Shown here: positions 6,824-6,852 of the stretch, piece by piece | How the letters are laid out: each line of letters opens with the position of its first letter | How positions within the stretch are numbered: the first letter of the stretch is position 1 | Assembly: GCA_019246575.1 (NCBI GenBank) | Contig: JAFAQG010000030.1 | Span: forward strand, 1-6,852 | Source: Acidobacteriaceae bacterium | GTDB lineage: Bacteria; Acidobacteriota; Terriglobia; Bryobacterales; Bryobacteraceae | DNA: 6,852 nucleotides | Direction of reading: 5' to 3' | The notes under the pieces: model-generated | What the model was told of the DNA's origin: nothing | The model's input: only the letters and a program-made list of their open reading frames with translations | Database searches by the model: none | Position numbers and translations under genes: made by a program

Positions 6824-6852
6824 GTGGCATCTCAAGAGGGTATCAACCAGAA
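6824..6852 (+). CDS. Start of an unidentified gene, cut by the right edge
   Basis: A GTG follows the AAGGAG site at the right spacing and opens a frame that begins MASQEGINQ and leaves the window after nine codons. Nine residues are too few to identify the product, and there is no signal peptide or other motif in what is visible. It would be transcribed away from the outer-membrane protein gene. The call rests on the ribosome binding site and the open frame alone. Confidence 0.5.

Overview
The window holds parts of seven genes and reads as a stretch of bacterial chromosome, most likely from an Acidobacteriota-like organism (Solibacter/Bryobacter type). That assignment is an inference. It rests on the moderately high GC, on a twin-arginine-exported sugar isomerase beside a twin-arginine-exported Gfo/Idh/MocA oxidoreductase (also common in Planctomycetota and Verrucomicrobiota), and on the lack of Proteobacteria-like context around the nuo genes. 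No tRNA, rRNA, CRISPR array, insertion sequence or phage gene was recognised.

Left third (1-1525, minus strand): the promoter-proximal end of a respiratory complex I operon in the order nuoA, nuoB, nuoC, with the nuoC reading frame running off the left edge. The gaps are 12 and 6 nt. All three proteins resemble the E. coli/Pseudomonas form of complex I, and the end of the NuoC part looks like the join of a fused NuoCD protein. A plausible sigma-70 promoter (1564-1592) lies in the 207-bp divergent gap.

Middle (1733-5694, plus strand): three genes on one strand with gaps of 58 and 37 nt and no visible terminator, so probably one operon. They encode an exported xylose-isomerase-like TIM-barrel protein, an exported Gfo/Idh/MocA oxidoreductase, and a cytoplasmic glycerol kinase (GlpK). 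The first two look like partners in envelope sugar modification; an oxidise-then-cleave route through a 3-keto-sugar is one testable idea. GlpK lacks both the fructose-1,6-bisphosphate loop and the phosphorylatable histidine loop known from model bacteria.

Right part (5703-6852): a minus-strand gene for a probable outer-membrane beta-barrel protein with a Pro/Gln/Asn-rich linker converges on glpK, only 8 bp away. After a 152-bp divergent gap, the first codons of another plus-strand gene begin behind a strong ribosome binding site. Nothing here is clearly a new defence or mobile system. The most interesting points are the exported isomerase/oxidoreductase pair, the gammaproteobacterial-type complex I, and the unregulated-looking GlpK.
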